From contig JAEZUZ010000054.1 in the NCBI GenBank assembly GCA_023443345.1, forward strand, positions 1 to 14,981: a stretch of DNA of 14,981 nt. Reading direction: 5' to 3'. The translations under genes and the position numbers were made by a program. Numbering within the stretch: the stretch's first letter is position 1; each line of letters begins with the position of its first letter. Positions 14,760-14,981 of this stretch are shown piece by piece. The notes below the pieces were generated by a model that was not told the origin of the DNA, ran no database searches, and worked only from the letters and a program-made list of their open reading frames with translations. Origin of the DNA: Bacillota bacterium. Its GTDB lineage: Bacteria > Bacillota > Clostridia > Peptostreptococcales > Acidaminobacteraceae.

Positions 14760-14981
14760 TTATTGATTATTATTATTGTTATTATTATTATTATCTGGAT
14801 TTACAATTCCATTATCATCAGGTTTTTCTACTGCTGGTGGTTCTGTTGTAGGTTTATAATTTTTTACACCAAGTGAATCGTGATACCAATCTTCAGATGA
14901 TATTGTAGAACCATCTGTAAGAGTGATGCTGTAATCACTATTAATTATTGAACCTCTGATAAGAGTTATTGTCTGTCCAGA
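14760..14981 (-). CDS. C-terminal end of an unidentified, probably extracytoplasmic protein (partial)
   Basis: An open minus-strand frame enters at the right edge and ends with TAA at the complement of 14760-14762, giving 73 residues. The first part (SGQTITLIRGSIINSDYSIT) looks like beta strands. Then come DGSTISSEDWYHDSLG and a Pro/Lys/Thr linker (KPTTEPPAVEKPDDNG). The end is a run of nine Asn and a final Gln, encoded by AAT/AAC triplets. Thr/Pro-rich linkers and Asn-rich tails are frequent at the C-termini of secreted or membrane-anchored Gram-positive proteins, such as penicillin-binding proteins, but no family can be named from this fragment. The reading frame is supported by the lack of stops, normal codon use, and the terminator placed 2 bases after its stop. 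Confidence 0.72.
   Translation of the reverse strand, partial: SGQTITLIRGSIINSDYSITLTDGSTISSEDWYHDSLGVKNYKPTTEPPAVEKPDDNGIVNPDNNNNNNNNNQ

Overview
This window looks like ordinary chromosomal core DNA from an AT-rich, low-GC Gram-positive anaerobe. Most codons end in A or T, AGA is the usual arginine codon, Shine-Dalgarno (SD) sites are strong (AGGAGG type), the two tRNA genes have no encoded CCA, and the order trmH-like / pheS / pheT / zapA / mutS2 is typical of Clostridia and Tissierellia. A Peptoniphilus/Anaerococcus/Parvimonas-like relative is my best guess. That is inference from style and gene order, not from a database match.

Layout. A minus-strand plsY fragment (phospholipid synthesis) runs off the left edge. 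It is divergent from a plus-strand run: a 75-residue unknown protein, a SpoU/TrmH-family RNA methyltransferase, a hairpin with a T-run, then pheS-pheT-zapA-mutS2 with almost no spacing. mutS2 meets a convergent minus-strand rhomboid protease with one base between their stops. The rhomboid gene is divergent from the overlapping trio argS-nadK-TPR protein (plus). A good promoter then drives tRNA-Met(CAT) and tRNA-Cys(GCA). A minus-strand RNase H-like/DnaQ-like exonuclease gene ends three bases after tRNA-Cys. It is divergent from an overlapping pair: a NifS-type cysteine desulfurase and a rhodanese-less ThiI. A perfect bidirectional terminator separates thiI from the 3' end of a minus-strand gene whose product ends in nine asparagines and a glutamine.

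How the genes fit together. Much of the window serves translation: Phe-tRNA and Arg-tRNA synthetases, an RNA methyltransferase, two tRNAs, and a desulfurase/ThiI pair that should place 4-thiouridine at U8 of tRNAs. The rest is housekeeping: NAD(P) synthesis, Z-ring assembly, ribosome or DNA surveillance by MutS2, phospholipid synthesis and membrane proteolysis.

I found no defence system, transposon, CRISPR array, phage or clearly new pathway. The interesting signals are small and lie in the compact gene junctions. They include a rhomboid terminator written into the 3' coding end of mutS2, a tRNA-operon terminator inside the convergent exonuclease gene, two divergent gaps whose -10 boxes form palindromes readable on both strands, a possible attenuator with a Phe-containing mini-ORF before pheS, and SD sites built from the terminal Arg-Arg codons of pheS and pheT. 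There is no gene-free stretch longer than 300 bases.
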